64,000 bases of DNA from Candidatus Thorarchaeota archaeon (GTDB lineage: Archaea > Asgardarchaeota > Thorarchaeia > Thorarchaeales > Thorarchaeaceae), in NCBI GenBank assembly GCA_016933575.1, contig JAFGAR010000175.1:1-64000 (forward strand), read 5' to 3'. This document shows positions 1 through 9,343 of this stretch, piece by piece. Every line of letters begins with the position of its first letter. Position 1 is the first letter of the stretch. Below the pieces are notes generated by a model, which did not search any database, was not told the DNA's origin, and was given only the letters and a program-made list of their open reading frames with translations. Both the position numbers and the translations under genes were made by a program.

Positions 1-2
1 CA

Positions 3-1331
3 TTCTTGTTGTTGAAATTACAGCCACATTATGAAAAATCTGGAGTAGTCGGTTTCGTCGCTAGGACACTCTCAAATATATTTGCAGGGCTGCGTTATGT
101 TGTGAGATTATTTATTCCGCTAGGTATTAGCGAAGCAGCAGAGAAAATTAGAAAAATTGCTGAAGAAAATGGTCTTGCAGTAGATCCGAATGCAAAAATA
201 TTGGATATCTCAGTCGGGCTTCAGCAACGTGTTGAAATCATCAAGGCACTCTATCGAGAGGCGGAGGTCCTCATTCTTGATGAACCGACATCTGTTTTAA
301 CGCCTCAAGAAGTTGATGAACTCTTTGTCACCTTGAATAGATTTAGAGAAACAGGAAAGACGATCATTCTCATTACACATAAACTACGAGAACCAATGGT
401 CCTCTGTGATAGGATCAGTGTGCTTCGTGATGGCGAACTCGTTGGTACCGTCAATAGAGATGCGACTTCTCCTGAAGAACTTGCTAAAATGATGGTAGGC
501 CGACCAGTGGTCTTTCGTGTTGAGAAAGGACCGGCTACTCCTGGAGAAGTAGTTCTCAATGTGAACGAGCTCTCTGTTGATGATGTCCGAAACATCACCG
601 TTGTCAATAATATCTCTTTTGAACTCAGAGCTGGAGAAATTTTTGGACTGGCTGGTGTGCAGGGGAATGGTCAGACTGAGCTCATTGAGGCTTTAACTGG
701 TCTTACAAAACCAAAGAATGGACAAATCTTAGTTCGTGGTATAGATGTAACAGGCAAATCCCCAAGAAGGATGAGAGAGGCAGGGGTTGCTCATGTTCCA
801 GAAGATCGGCACAAACGTGGACTTGTTCTACCTTTTACTATTGATGAGAATCTTGCACTTGGAAACCATTATCGAGAACCATATGCCTCAAAGAAAGCTG
901 GAATCAAAGGCTTTCTCAATCTGAATGTCTTCAAGGCACATACTCAACAACTTGTTTCTGATTATTCTATAAAGGTAGGCAAAATAAGTGATCACGCAAG
1001 CACACTTAGCGGCGGAAATCAACAGAAGCTAGTCGTTGCGCGAGAACTTAGCTCGGAGCCAATTATTCTGATTGCTGCTCAACCAACAAGAGGACTTGAC
1101 GTCGGTGCCACAGAATATATACACAATGTGCTTGTGAACCTACGGGATTCTGGCGTAGCTGTATTTCTTATGTCAGCTGAACTTGATGAGATAATAAGTC
1201 TATCTGATAGAATTGGTGTGATTTTCAATGGACGACTTGTAGCAATTAAAGACCCTGAAACAACCACGCCTGAGGAGCTTGGACTGTTAATGGCTGGACA
1301 TGTCGATCAAACAGAGGAGGCAATCCTATGA
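3..1331 (+). CDS. BMP/nucleoside-type ABC transporter ATP-binding protein (5' end cut off)
   Basis: Energises import by the two permeases downstream, probably of nucleosides or related solutes in the BMP family. The frame is open to the first bases of the window, so the true start and the first Walker A lie upstream. What remains of domain 1 has the signature ISVGLQQRVEI and Walker B VLILDEPTS. Domain 2 is complete, with signature LSGGNQQKLVVARE and the AAQPTRGLDVGA segment. The second P-loop reads GVQGNGQTEL and lacks the usual Lys, which is normal for double-ATPase transporters of the RbsA/MglA/YufO type. The stop overlaps the next start (ATGA). The substrate-binding lipoprotein is not seen and may lie upstream. 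The family is clear; the substrate is inference. Confidence 0.9.
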   Translation, partial: FLLLKLQPHYEKSGVVGFVARTLSNIFAGLRYVVRLFIPLGISEAAEKIRKIAEENGLAVDPNAKILDISVGLQQRVEIIKALYREAEVLILDEPTSVLTPQEVDELFVTLNRFRETGKTIILITHKLREPMVLCDRISVLRDGELVGTVNRDATSPEELAKMMVGRPVVFRVEKGPATPGEVVLNVNELSVDDVRNITVVNNISFELRAGEIFGLAGVQGNGQTELIEALTGLTKPKNGQILVRGIDVTGKSPRRMREAGVAHVPEDRHKRGLVLPFTIDENLALGNHYREPYASKKAGIKGFLNLNVFKAHTQQLVSDYSIKVGKISDHASTLSGGNQQKLVVARELSSEPIILIAAQPTRGLDVGATEYIHNVLVNLRDSGVAVFLMSAELDEIISLSDRIGVIFNGRLVAIKDPETTTPEELGLLMAGHVDQTEEAIL

Positions 1332-2806
1332 ATCAAGAACCACTTGGTGCAGACGAACAACAAAATGGAACGAATCCCTTAGATCAGGTCCTTGATAAGT
1401 TGCAATCTCGAGAGTTCCGACTAACTATCTTTCATACGACTATCTCAATATTGATGGCTCTGATTGTAGCAGCTATTATAATGGTCGCTACAGGTTACGA
1501 TCCATTAAGAGCATTTTCAGCTCTGGGTCTTGGTGCACTTCTTAACTTCGACCAAGTCCTTTGGAAAGCTACACCATTACTTTTGGCTGGATTATCAGTA
1601 GCTCTTGCTTTCAAATGTGGGCTATTCAATATCGGTGCTGAAGGTCAATTGTATATGGGTTCAATTGCGGCAACAGCAGTCGGTTACATGATTGCTCTTC
1701 CACTAGGGATTCATGTTATAGCATGCATAGCTATTGGGGTTTTTGCTGGCTTTTTATATGGACTACTTCCGGGTATCTTGAGAGCTTATAGAGGTGCTCA
1801 TGAAGTTGTTACAACAATGATGCTGAGTTATGCTGCTGTGAAATTTACTCAGTGGCTTGTTTCCGAAGGTCCTATGCATAATCCTGGAGATTCAAGAAGC
1901 GTTTCACCATTCATTCTCGAAACAGCAGAGATTGGAAAGATCTTAGGGAGTCCTTTCCTCAGCTGGACATTCCTTATTGCATTCCTTTGTGTCCCACTTG
2001 TTGCATTCTTCATAAACAAGACTGTGATGGGCTATGAGATGCGAGCTGTGGGTCTAAATGAAGATGCAGCAAGAACAGCTGGTATAGATGCCAAAAAAAA
2101 TATGGCACTTGCACTTGGACTCAGTGGCGGACTTTCAGGTCTAGCTGGAACATTGGAAATTCAAAGCTACTACCATCGATTCTATGATGGGTGGTCCGCT
2201 GGTCTTGGTTTTGATGGAATCACGGTTGCAGTCTTGGGAAGGAATAGTCCTTGGGGCGTTCTTGGAGGGGCTTTATTCTTTGGTGGTCTCAAAGCAGGTG
2301 GCTCATTTATGCAGACCAATGCAAATGTTCCAAGTGAAATGGTTCAAGTCATTCAAGGTCTGGTTGTGCTTTTCGTAGCAGCGCCTAGATTAGTTGATTG
2401 GTTATCTAAGCATGGAGTAGGTTATGCAAGCTGGATTAAGAACAATCCTAAGAGTGGGATTCCAAATCTCTTTTCCTTTGGTTATGGAATTCTTTGCGCC
2501 TTTCTCGGTATCGTCGCAGTTGGTCCTGCAGTCGAATCAAGCTTCGTGCTCTTACTTCTTGGTCTACTTGTGAGTATGGGTAGTCTAGCAATAATCGTAT
2601 TCAATCTTATCGCGGATCATCGATTGTCACAGATTACGATGGTGATTTCGATTTGTTGGTTAGTAATAGCAATTGCTGGGTTTGTTATGGACTTTGCATC
2701 AATAGTAACTACATCACTAATCCTTGGTGTGATTGGTATTATCATAACAATCTGGATAATGAAGACACGACCAAAAACGATTGAAGGTCAGGAGGGAATT
2801 GAATGA
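1328..2806 (+). CDS. BMP/nucleoside-type ABC transporter permease (first of two), long C-terminal extension
   Basis: Membrane subunit of the BPD_transp_2 family, paired with the ATPase upstream and the permease downstream. The sequence shows about ten hydrophobic segments and family patterns such as FKCGLFNIGAEGQ, YRGAHEVVTTMMLSY and GLNEDAARTAGI. The start is the ATG overlapping the ATPase stop; a GGAGG lies 7 nt ahead. At 492 residues it is well above the roughly 350 usual for YufP-like permeases. The surplus is a C-terminal block of about 110 residues with four more hydrophobic segments after the canonical end near PRLVDWL. Function is well supported by context; the role of the extension is unknown. 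Confidence 0.9.
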   Translation: MNQEPLGADEQQNGTNPLDQVLDKLQSREFRLTIFHTTISILMALIVAAIIMVATGYDPLRAFSALGLGALLNFDQVLWKATPLLLAGLSVALAFKCGLFNIGAEGQLYMGSIAATAVGYMIALPLGIHVIACIAIGVFAGFLYGLLPGILRAYRGAHEVVTTMMLSYAAVKFTQWLVSEGPMHNPGDSRSVSPFILETAEIGKILGSPFLSWTFLIAFLCVPLVAFFINKTVMGYEMRAVGLNEDAARTAGIDAKKNMALALGLSGGLSGLAGTLEIQSYYHRFYDGWSAGLGFDGITVAVLGRNSPWGVLGGALFFGGLKAGGSFMQTNANVPSEMVQVIQGLVVLFVAAPRLVDWLSKHGVGYASWIKNNPKSGIPNLFSFGYGILCAFLGIVAVGPAVESSFVLLLLGLLVSMGSLAIIVFNLIADHRLSQITMVISICWLVIAIAGFVMDFASIVTTSLILGVIGIIITIWIMKTRPKTIEGQEGIE

Positions 2807-3756
2807 TGCAGTCCGATCCTTTCTCGTTGATTATGATTGCATGGTTGATTAAGACCACCCTTCAATTTTCAACACCTCTTGTTCTGACTGCATTGGGTGG
2901 AATGTATTCAGAAAAATCTGGAATTGTGAATATTGGTCTTGAGGGTATGATGTTAATTGGAGCATTTAGTGCAGTTGCTGCGACTTACTTCACTGATAAT
3001 CCGTGGATGGGCATCTTGGTTTCGGTGATTGCAGGAGGAGCATTGGCTGCAGTGCATGCTATAATTACAGTAAAACTCAAAGGAAACCATATTGTGAGTG
3101 GAACTGGCGTAATCCTCTTTGCTACAGGATTCACAACTCTAATGCTTGAGGTGATTTGGGGCCAAAGAGGCGTTTCAGAACAAGTCACTCCAGTACCTCA
3201 GCTGACAATCCCAGGTCTCTCAGAGATACCATTTATTGGAGATATCTTTGGATCACTGTCGCCAATCGTGTACATGATGTTCTTTGCAGTTATTATTAGT
3301 TGGGTAGTGATGTACAAGACTCCATTTGGTCTTCGGGTACGAGCTGCTGGCGAGGATCCAAGTACCTTGGATGCTGCAGGGGTCAATGTTGAGACTGTAA
3401 GAATTATTGGTGTCATCATCAGTGGATGCCTTGCAGGTCTTGGCGGGGCTTATCTCTCAATCGGATATGGTTCTCGATTTGGAAAATTGATGACTTCGGG
3501 CCGTGGATTTATAGCATTAGCAGCCTTAATCTTCGGAGGTTGGTCACCAATAGGAAGTTTCCTTGCTGGTACATTCTTTGGATTTCTAGAGGCTTTAGAT
3601 TCATTCATTCAACTTACAATTCCAGCTCTCGCACCTTACAATAATTTCATTCAAATGATTCCTTACATTCTTGTTGTGATTGCACTTGCAGGAATAGGTC
3701 GTTCACGTCCACCGAAGGCTGTTGGAGTACCATATGAAAAAGAGATGCGAGCTTAA
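2803..3756 (+). CDS. BMP/nucleoside-type ABC transporter permease (second of two)
   Basis: Second membrane subunit of the importer, 317 residues, the usual size for YufQ-like proteins. It has eight or so hydrophobic segments and the family patterns SEKSGIVNIGLEGMML, KGNHIVSGTG and GRGFIALAALIFGGW. The start overlaps the preceding stop (ATGATG), with GGAGG 7 nt upstream, so the three genes are translationally coupled. No further transporter gene follows on this strand. Confidence in the family is high; the transported solute cannot be read from the sequence. Confidence 0.9.
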   Translation: MMQSDPFSLIMIAWLIKTTLQFSTPLVLTALGGMYSEKSGIVNIGLEGMMLIGAFSAVAATYFTDNPWMGILVSVIAGGALAAVHAIITVKLKGNHIVSGTGVILFATGFTTLMLEVIWGQRGVSEQVTPVPQLTIPGLSEIPFIGDIFGSLSPIVYMMFFAVIISWVVMYKTPFGLRVRAAGEDPSTLDAAGVNVETVRIIGVIISGCLAGLGGAYLSIGYGSRFGKLMTSGRGFIALAALIFGGWSPIGSFLAGTFFGFLEALDSFIQLTIPALAPYNNFIQMIPYILVVIALAGIGRSRPPKAVGVPYEKEMRA

Positions 3757-3841
3757 CAATGATTGAGCTATTGCGTTCTTCGGAACTTCAAAAGAAAACA
3801 GCTTGTCATACTGTGAGCTGAGGTTTCTGAGCTTGGTAAAG

Positions 3842-4582
3842 GTGAATAAGAAATTACTAATCGCAGTTAGTGCTCTTTATATCCTCTGCCTAGTTTCATT
3901 TCCCACAACACTGGTTTCTGCCGCTTTGGTATGGGCTGAGTATTTCAATCATTTAGACTATGACATCTGGACATCACAATCTTGCCGGCTTGAAGACAAT
4001 GAACAACATGGAGTTGACGGTGATCATATCTCAGCAGTCATTGCATATAGAGATAGTTCTGTAGCAGTAGAAACTTGGAAATTCGATCTACGTGAAGTAG
4101 GCGCGTGGGGTGAGGAATTTGATGTATGCAAAGTCTATTTCATGAGTCCCTTAGAACTTGAGGTTCTAGACTGGGAATATTATGCATTAAGCATAGTCCA
4201 TGCAGGGGGATTGTCTGGTATAAGCTACTCCTATAGAATCGAGAAATATCTTGACAATCAACCAAAAGTTCTCATTCCAACATATCTAGGAGAAACTCAT
4301 GAATCAGTAAAAGGAATTACACATCATTTTGCAATCACTAGACACTCAAGTGGTCTGATGAGCGTATATCTAAATGGTTCATTGATAATGTCAACAACAG
4401 ATAACGATATCACCACTACAGAGTATTTTGGATTCTACACATGGGACGATTGGGCTTTTGATAATGTTGAGGTATATGACACGATTGAAATCGGTCAGGA
4501 TATACCTATGGTATTGGTTTGTATTGCAGTCATAGTTCTTATTGCAGCAATAGCTATCTTTGTGATTCATAAGCAAAGGTAA
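3842..4582 (+). CDS. Secreted LamG-like protein with C-terminal membrane anchor
   Basis: I chose the GTG that places VNKKLL directly before a signal-type hydrophobic stretch; an in-frame TTG 13 codons earlier (3803) is also open. The mature part looks like a single concanavalin/LamG-type beta-sandwich: near the end, GLMSVYLNGSLI and FDNVEVYD resemble the closing strands of that fold. A C-terminal hydrophobic segment (about 20 residues) followed by HKQR anchors it in the membrane. The likely role is a small surface-bound sugar- or protein-binding module; no catalytic residues were recognised. It follows the ABC operon by about 85 bp. Confidence 0.6.
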   Translation: MNKKLLIAVSALYILCLVSFPTTLVSAALVWAEYFNHLDYDIWTSQSCRLEDNEQHGVDGDHISAVIAYRDSSVAVETWKFDLREVGAWGEEFDVCKVYFMSPLELEVLDWEYYALSIVHAGGLSGISYSYRIEKYLDNQPKVLIPTYLGETHESVKGITHHFAITRHSSGLMSVYLNGSLIMSTTDNDITTTEYFGFYTWDDWAFDNVEVYDTIEIGQDIPMVLVCIAVIVLIAAIAIFVIHKQR

Positions 4583-4700
4583 TGTAACAAATCACCTTCC
4601 ATATTGCAATGGAAAAAATGAGAAATGTTTCAAGTACGAAGTTACATATTGTGTACTTCTGATGTGACCCCAAGGTGAGAGCCTGCGTTGTGCTCCAATA

Positions 4701-4709
4701 TTATATACT
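4701..4709 (+). promoter_or_regulatory. TATA box for the 4740 gene
   Basis: TTATATACT lies about 35 bp ahead of the ATG at 4740. Archaeal transcription would then begin around 4728-4732, giving a leader of only about 10 nt. No Shine-Dalgarno site is present, which agrees with a nearly leaderless message. Confidence 0.5.
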
Positions 4710-4739
4710 ATTTTTCCTCTTTTTTTCCAGTGAGAGAGT

Positions 4740-5210
4740 ATGGTTATCGACCAAACAGTATCTAATTATGAGGATGTTAGAATAAAACTATACCAATCTG
4801 TTGTACAAGGCAAAATCAGCTCTCTTGAGCTAATTAGCCAAATGAACGAAATGGATGAGGATTCTGTTCGTCAGCTGTTGCAAGAACTTATAGATGAGGG
4901 TACTATTGAAGGCAATATCACAGAAGATGGTAAGCGATTCTTTTTGGCCGATGCTAAGGTATCAGATGCGCCTATCATTCTAAAACATTATTCAGAACCT
5001 GAAATAGGAAAGGTAAATACTAAGACAGCTAAAATACTACTTCTAACAGGGTTTCTTATGATGGTGGCAGGTTCCATCCTTAGAGGCTTGATCATCATTC
5101 ATGTCGGAATGGAGAACGCAGGTGTTGCTCTATTCATGATAGGTCTTGTCGTACTTACAGCAGGATGGATTCAATTTAGCAGGAGTAATCCACCTTCTAA
5201 TATTAAGTGA
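4740..5210 (+). CDS. Small HTH-like protein with two C-terminal membrane segments
   Basis: 156 residues. The N-terminal half (to about residue 75) has the helix pattern and hydrophobic spacing of a winged-helix domain (SSLELISQMNEM... VRQLLQELIDEGTIEGNI). After a linker, two hydrophobic segments (about 100-122 and 127-145) put it in the membrane, ending in a short polar tail. It may be a membrane-tethered regulator or a small adaptor; no specific family was recognised. A TATA box stands 35 bp upstream. The stop overlaps the GTG of the next ORF by four bases, so the two are probably co-expressed. Confidence 0.6.
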   Translation: MVIDQTVSNYEDVRIKLYQSVVQGKISSLELISQMNEMDEDSVRQLLQELIDEGTIEGNITEDGKRFFLADAKVSDAPIILKHYSEPEIGKVNTKTAKILLLTGFLMMVAGSILRGLIIIHVGMENAGVALFMIGLVVLTAGWIQFSRSNPPSNIK

Positions 5211-5731
5211 GTCGCTTTATGTGGAAGCGATTGGTGTCTAGGCAAGAGTTTAACTCTCAATTTCATAGATTGAATATTATGATAGAAGATGCTTCACAAC
5301 ATGCACTTCGATTATTTTCTAAAGATTACAACTGTGCTCAATCTGTAATGAAAGCAATTCTGGTAGCTGTTGATATGGACTTTAATGAGATTGTTTTTTT
5401 AGCAGCAGGATTAGGGGGCGGTGTATCACACGAGGGAAATGTCTGTGGAGCTGTATCTGGTGCAGTTGCTGCTTTAGGCGTGATCAATAGCAGAATTAGT
5501 AACGATGTTCAACAACACAAACAGAATACATACATCGATGGAGAGAAGTTCATCCAGAGATTCAAGAAAGAACATAGTACAATCATCTGTAGAGACCTGA
5601 CTGGTATTAATATTTCGAACAAAGCATCTCTCGACAAAGCGATTAGAGATGGAACTTTTGAGAGGACTTGCCCTGCATTTGTAGAGAATGCTGTAAGATA
5701 TGCTCTTGAACTTGTAGAGAATAAATTGTGA
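5207..5731 (+). CDS. C-GCAxxG-C-C family protein (putative redox/metal protein)
   Basis: Matches the family named for its spaced cysteines: YNCAQS, then VCGAVSGAVAALG, then IICRDLTG and RTCPAF. These proteins are thought to bind a metal or cluster or to work in redox reactions; the exact role is not established. The first possible start is the GTG overlapping the previous stop. Family members normally begin a few residues before the first Cys, so the ATG at 5279 (MIEDASQHALRLF) may be the real start. Length from there is 150 residues, typical of the family. The neighbour upstream is a membrane HTH-like protein, which gives no hint of substrate. Confidence 0.7.
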   Translation: MSRFMWKRLVSRQEFNSQFHRLNIMIEDASQHALRLFSKDYNCAQSVMKAILVAVDMDFNEIVFLAAGLGGGVSHEGNVCGAVSGAVAALGVINSRISNDVQQHKQNTYIDGEKFIQRFKKEHSTIICRDLTGINISNKASLDKAIRDGTFERTCPAFVENAVRYALELVENKL

Positions 5732-5796
5732 AATGAAATGCAACATTGAGACCTGTGCTTACTCTGCTAGTTCTTGATATAATTACCATATCTCAT

Positions 5797-7128
5797 TCAT
5801 ATGATACTAACAATCTCATTGAGGATTTCAAGACCTTTCCCTTCAGCATTTTTCGCGTTTCGAAGAGCATTCAAGGCAGTATCCGTTCGTTTATCAATTC
5901 CTATTGGTTTGTGTTCGAGTTTCAGCGAGAAAGGATAATCATTTTCAATTTGCCCAAGAGAATGAGCTACGATTTCATATTGCTTCCGTGCTTCATCGAT
6001 AAGTTTCCTTACTTCTTGATTTACATATTTACGAGATTCTTTTAGAAAATCCACAGCGTATTTTCTACACTCACTCCATATCGCAGTGTTGTAGGAATTA
6101 CCCATAGAAGAAGCACTTCCATTTTCAATCGCTGTGATCCACCAATCATAACCAGCTAATCCTGATCTATAATTTGGAAAAATTACATCGGATGGATTTG
6201 TGCTATGATACAATATACGTTCAAACGATTGCTTGATAGCTTTTACAGGATCTGCACTATCCTGAGGATGAACTGAGTATACCTCAAGAACACCAATCTG
6301 AGAAGTACCTATCTCTTTCCATGGCATTGGACCAGTACCATCGTCATAACCAGGACCCGAAAAGAAATACCCAAAATCATTGTATCCGTTAATCACATAA
6401 AATTCAGCGATTTTCAATTCCCAACCATAACATGGAATATTATTATCAATGCATTTCTTTGCGTGAGTCCACGCTTTTTCTTGTTCTTTGGGAAACTCAG
6501 CATTGTTTTTTCTAGCAAATATTCCTTCTACCCTATAACCCAGATTAGGTGCCAGTTGATAGAGCATATCGGTCCTCCATGCAGTTGGACCACTTGGGCA
6601 TAGATCCTTAGCAATATTTAGGATGAAAGCGTGTCCGGTACCTCCATACAACCAACCTGTAGAAATCTTACGCTTCAAATATTTCAAGCAACCCTCTACA
6701 CACCCTAAATGTGAAACCCATCTCGGTTGCCATTTTAATTTGCTTATTATTTTCATCTCTTGTTCCTCGGCATTCCTGATGTGTGTATATTTTTCAAGTC
6801 GCATCTTATGTTCTAGATCCGCTCGGATTTGTGATTGACTGTATGTTTCTACAATAGCCCGATAGAATTCCGAGCCATCCTTAGTTAACTCATAGGTACC
6901 ACGTTCTACACGAGAGATGAGACCATTCTTTACAAGAATATTGAGATGGTTGGCTAGAGCGGTTCTACCAAGTCGTGTTTCACGAAGTATTTGTGAATAC
7001 TCTGTCTTTGACAGTGCGAGGAGATTAATGATTTCAATCCGCTTAGGATGACCAGTAGCACGTAAGAGTTTTGCAAGATCTCTTCTGGATGTAGTTGTCA
7101 AGACAAAATTGTCTGATTCCTCTTGCAT
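5797..7128 (-). CDS. ArsR-like winged-helix regulator fused to a C39/BtrH-like domain
   Basis: The N-terminal 90 residues form a clear ArsR-type winged helix (LLRATGHPKRIEIINLLALS, GRTALANHLNILVKNGLISR, wing RGTYELTKDG). The remaining roughly 340 residues begin SHLGCVEGCLKYL and continue to GGTGHAFILNI and much later YDWWITAIENG. The Cys...GHAF order resembles cysteine-peptidase-like or acyltransferase-like folds of the C39/BtrH type, but this is weak pattern evidence and no activity can be claimed. The C-terminal tail is helical and charged. The ATG at 7128 is preferred; an upstream in-frame TTG at 7167 is less likely. It converges on the Cys-family gene. Confidence 0.6.
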   Translation of the reverse strand: MQEESDNFVLTTTSRRDLAKLLRATGHPKRIEIINLLALSKTEYSQILRETRLGRTALANHLNILVKNGLISRVERGTYELTKDGSEFYRAIVETYSQSQIRADLEHKMRLEKYTHIRNAEEQEMKIISKLKWQPRWVSHLGCVEGCLKYLKRKISTGWLYGGTGHAFILNIAKDLCPSGPTAWRTDMLYQLAPNLGYRVEGIFARKNNAEFPKEQEKAWTHAKKCIDNNIPCYGWELKIAEFYVINGYNDFGYFFSGPGYDDGTGPMPWKEIGTSQIGVLEVYSVHPQDSADPVKAIKQSFERILYHSTNPSDVIFPNYRSGLAGYDWWITAIENGSASSMGNSYNTAIWSECRKYAVDFLKESRKYVNQEVRKLIDEARKQYEIVAHSLGQIENDYPFSLKLEHKPIGIDKRTDTALNALRNAKNAEGKGLEILNEIVSII

Positions 7129-7332
7129 TTTCAAATATACAAACCCTATATCTAAGGTGCTAAACAAATTAATATAATTATTTAAGACTTTAATACCTAA
7201 GAATTATGAACAACTATTGGAAGGTTCCCCGTATTCTAATTCAAATGCGATTGCGTCAGTGTAAGCTGAAATCTAACAATTTGAGAAGGAAGAAAAACAG
7301 AGACCATCTCAAACCATTTTCAGAAGGGATTG

Positions 7333-7365
7333 AAAAAAAGGTGAGGAGATTGAACATCTCCTCAC
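7333..7365 (-). terminator. Hairpin terminator of the MFS gene
   Basis: Perfect 10-bp stem (7341-7350 with 7356-7365) around a 5-nt loop. On the minus strand it is followed by CC... and a run of seven T (the A-run at 7333-7339). It lies 24 bp past the stop of the MFS gene. The T-run is only on the minus-strand side, so the direction is clear. Confidence 0.75.
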
Positions 7366-7388
7366 ACTTAGTTCTATTCATCAACATA

Positions 7389-8762
7389 CTACGGAATATT
7401 TCCTGGAGCCATATCATCTTCCAGGTAGATCTTTGTTGCGCCTTTGACAGGTTGTCGTACTTTGACAAGTATAATCAAAGCAACAACGAAGAAGAGTAAA
7501 ATACTCAGCATAGACATTCTATGAGCTTCTACTATTCCTAATCCACCCGCAGCAACAAGAACCGTTCCATAAACAAATGGGCCTAATATTGCAGCAACTT
7601 TACCAGTTAGAGCATAGAAACCATACATCTCACTCTTTTTCTCTTCTGGAATGTATTGACCATACATACTCCGTGCTGTGCTCTGAGACGAACCCATGCC
7701 AACTCCAGCAAACATCCCTACAATCCAGAACACTATTGGATCAGAACCAAGATATGCAATAGAGAGTGTAGCAACCCAAATGAGTAGGGTGAACATCAAT
7801 GTTATTTTTGTGCCAATTCTATCAGCAATATAACCAAAGATGAATGCACCCGGGATTGCTGCGAGTTGTGTGACTGCAAAGAAGATGAGGATCGATCCTG
7901 TATCAAAGGAGTAAACATTTACACCATAGATTGAAGCATAGGAGATTACAGTGTTGATTGCATCTGCAAATAGGAAGTAGGACACTAAGAATAGTGGCAC
8001 GCCTTGGTATTTGCGAATGTCTCGGAAAGTCTGTCGTATTCTCCCAAATCCAATTTTCACATATGACATGCCTTCCTCATGAGGAAGCTTTGTTGCAGGT
8101 CTATTCTGTAGACCCATAATACTGGGTATTGCAAAGATAAGGAAGAATAAGGCACTGAATAGGAATGGAAGTGTTGGATATTGAGGTATCATGATGTACG
8201 ATACAAGTGCAATAATAATCGTTAACATTGCACCAACATATCCCGCAGCATAACCGATCCCTCCAATTTTCCCTATCGTTTCCTCAGTACTAATCTCAGG
8301 TAACCAAGCATTATAGAATGGTAAACCACCTTGGAAACCGATATTGGCTATAACAAAGATAATGAAAGCCCACATCCACATGTCAATTCCGAGAAACTGT
8401 GGTAGATCATCTCTTAGAAAGAACATGAACGCATTGAATGTGATACATAGAGCTGTGTAGAAAATGAGGAACTTTTTCTTCGAACCTGAATAGTCTGCAA
8501 TTGCTCCTAAAATAGGTGCTGAAATTGCCACTATTATCATTGTGATACTTGTTGCATACCCCCACAATGCTCCACCCATTACGCCACCATCCATGAAGAC
8601 CAATGTAGCTAGATCTTCAAAATAGAGTGGAAAGAGTGCTGTGATAATGAGAACTGTGAAGCTAGTATTTGCAAAATCGTATAGATACCAAGCAAACCGC
8701 TCCTTTCTTGTTGCAGGAATTGCCTGAGATCCTTCGCTTGATATTACATCAGCCAAATTCAT
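7389..8762 (-). CDS. MFS transporter, Atg22/UMF1-like
   Basis: Twelve hydrophobic segments in 457 residues and the family opening WYLYDFANTSFTVLI. An MFS loop motif appears as GYIADRIGTKITL. Atg22/UMF1-type carriers are linked to amino-acid or small-metabolite export, but the substrate here is unknown. Start choice is open: the ATG at 8762 lies only 2 nt after a GGAGG, whereas the TTG at 8756 (MADVISSEG) has an ideal 8-nt spacing. A good hairpin terminator follows the gene. It is transcribed alone. Confidence 0.88.
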   Translation of the reverse strand: MNLADVISSEGSQAIPATRKERFAWYLYDFANTSFTVLIITALFPLYFEDLATLVFMDGGVMGGALWGYATSITMIIVAISAPILGAIADYSGSKKKFLIFYTALCITFNAFMFFLRDDLPQFLGIDMWMWAFIIFVIANIGFQGGLPFYNAWLPEISTEETIGKIGGIGYAAGYVGAMLTIIIALVSYIMIPQYPTLPFLFSALFFLIFAIPSIMGLQNRPATKLPHEEGMSYVKIGFGRIRQTFRDIRKYQGVPLFLVSYFLFADAINTVISYASIYGVNVYSFDTGSILIFFAVTQLAAIPGAFIFGYIADRIGTKITLMFTLLIWVATLSIAYLGSDPIVFWIVGMFAGVGMGSSQSTARSMYGQYIPEEKKSEMYGFYALTGKVAAILGPFVYGTVLVAAGGLGIVEAHRMSMLSILLFFVVALIILVKVRQPVKGATKIYLEDDMAPGNIP

Positions 8763-8932
8763 TTCCTCCAGAATGAATAACTATTATGTAAATCCTAATA
8801 GATTACTTCCCTCTATTTAACAATAAGGAATTTCAAAAATACCTTTAAGAATCATAAAATCATGGGCAAAGGATAAGAGGCAGAGCTATTGCCATCCAAC
8901 TTGCCTAATTCAAGAAACTGATGTGATTTGTG

Positions 8933-9343
8933 ATGGACAAAAAGCAACTTGAGGCCTTTTGTAAGGAATGGCTTGCTGCGTGGACTGGAAATAATCCTGA
9001 TAAATTACTGACTTATTACCATGAGAATGCACTCTATGCTGACCCTGCGCATAGAGACGGATTACAAGGACACAACGAAATCAAAAGATATTTTGTAAAG
9101 CTTTTAGACGTCTATCACGATTGGATCTGGAGACCAATTGAGATATTTCCAATCGAGAAAGGAGCCATTGTAAAATGGGAATGCACTATACCAACTGGAC
9201 CTGAGGTTATTCAAGAGATTGGACTAGACATTGTTGAGATAACCAACGATAAGATAACTCGAAATGAGGTCTATTTCGATCGTACCAGACTCTTGGCTGC
9301 TGTAGAAAAGAGACGACGAGATCAACGATTAATCAATCTCTAA
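8933..9343 (+). CDS. SnoaL/NTF2-like protein
   Basis: Small alpha+beta cone protein of 136 residues with SnoaL-type layout: helix FCKEWLAAWTGNNPDKLLTYYHENALYADP, then the GLQGHNEIKRYFVKLL segment and four strands ending EVYFDRTRLL. Such proteins bind or isomerise small hydrophobic molecules; the ligand is unknown. ATG at 8933 is chosen over the adjoining GTG at 8930. The gene overlaps the convergent hydrolase gene by four bases, each stop codon lying inside the other. Confidence 0.75.
   Translation: MDKKQLEAFCKEWLAAWTGNNPDKLLTYYHENALYADPAHRDGLQGHNEIKRYFVKLLDVYHDWIWRPIEIFPIEKGAIVKWECTIPTGPEVIQEIGLDIVEITNDKITRNEVYFDRTRLLAAVEKRRRDQRLINL

Noticed and set aside
5746..6045. Plus-strand frame of 99 codons
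   Set aside because: It lies opposite the C-terminal end of the HTH-fusion gene and has no motif or start signal.
7206..7499. Plus-strand frame of 97 codons
   Set aside because: It runs across the hairpin terminator and into the end of the MFS gene on the other strand; the product is basic and featureless.
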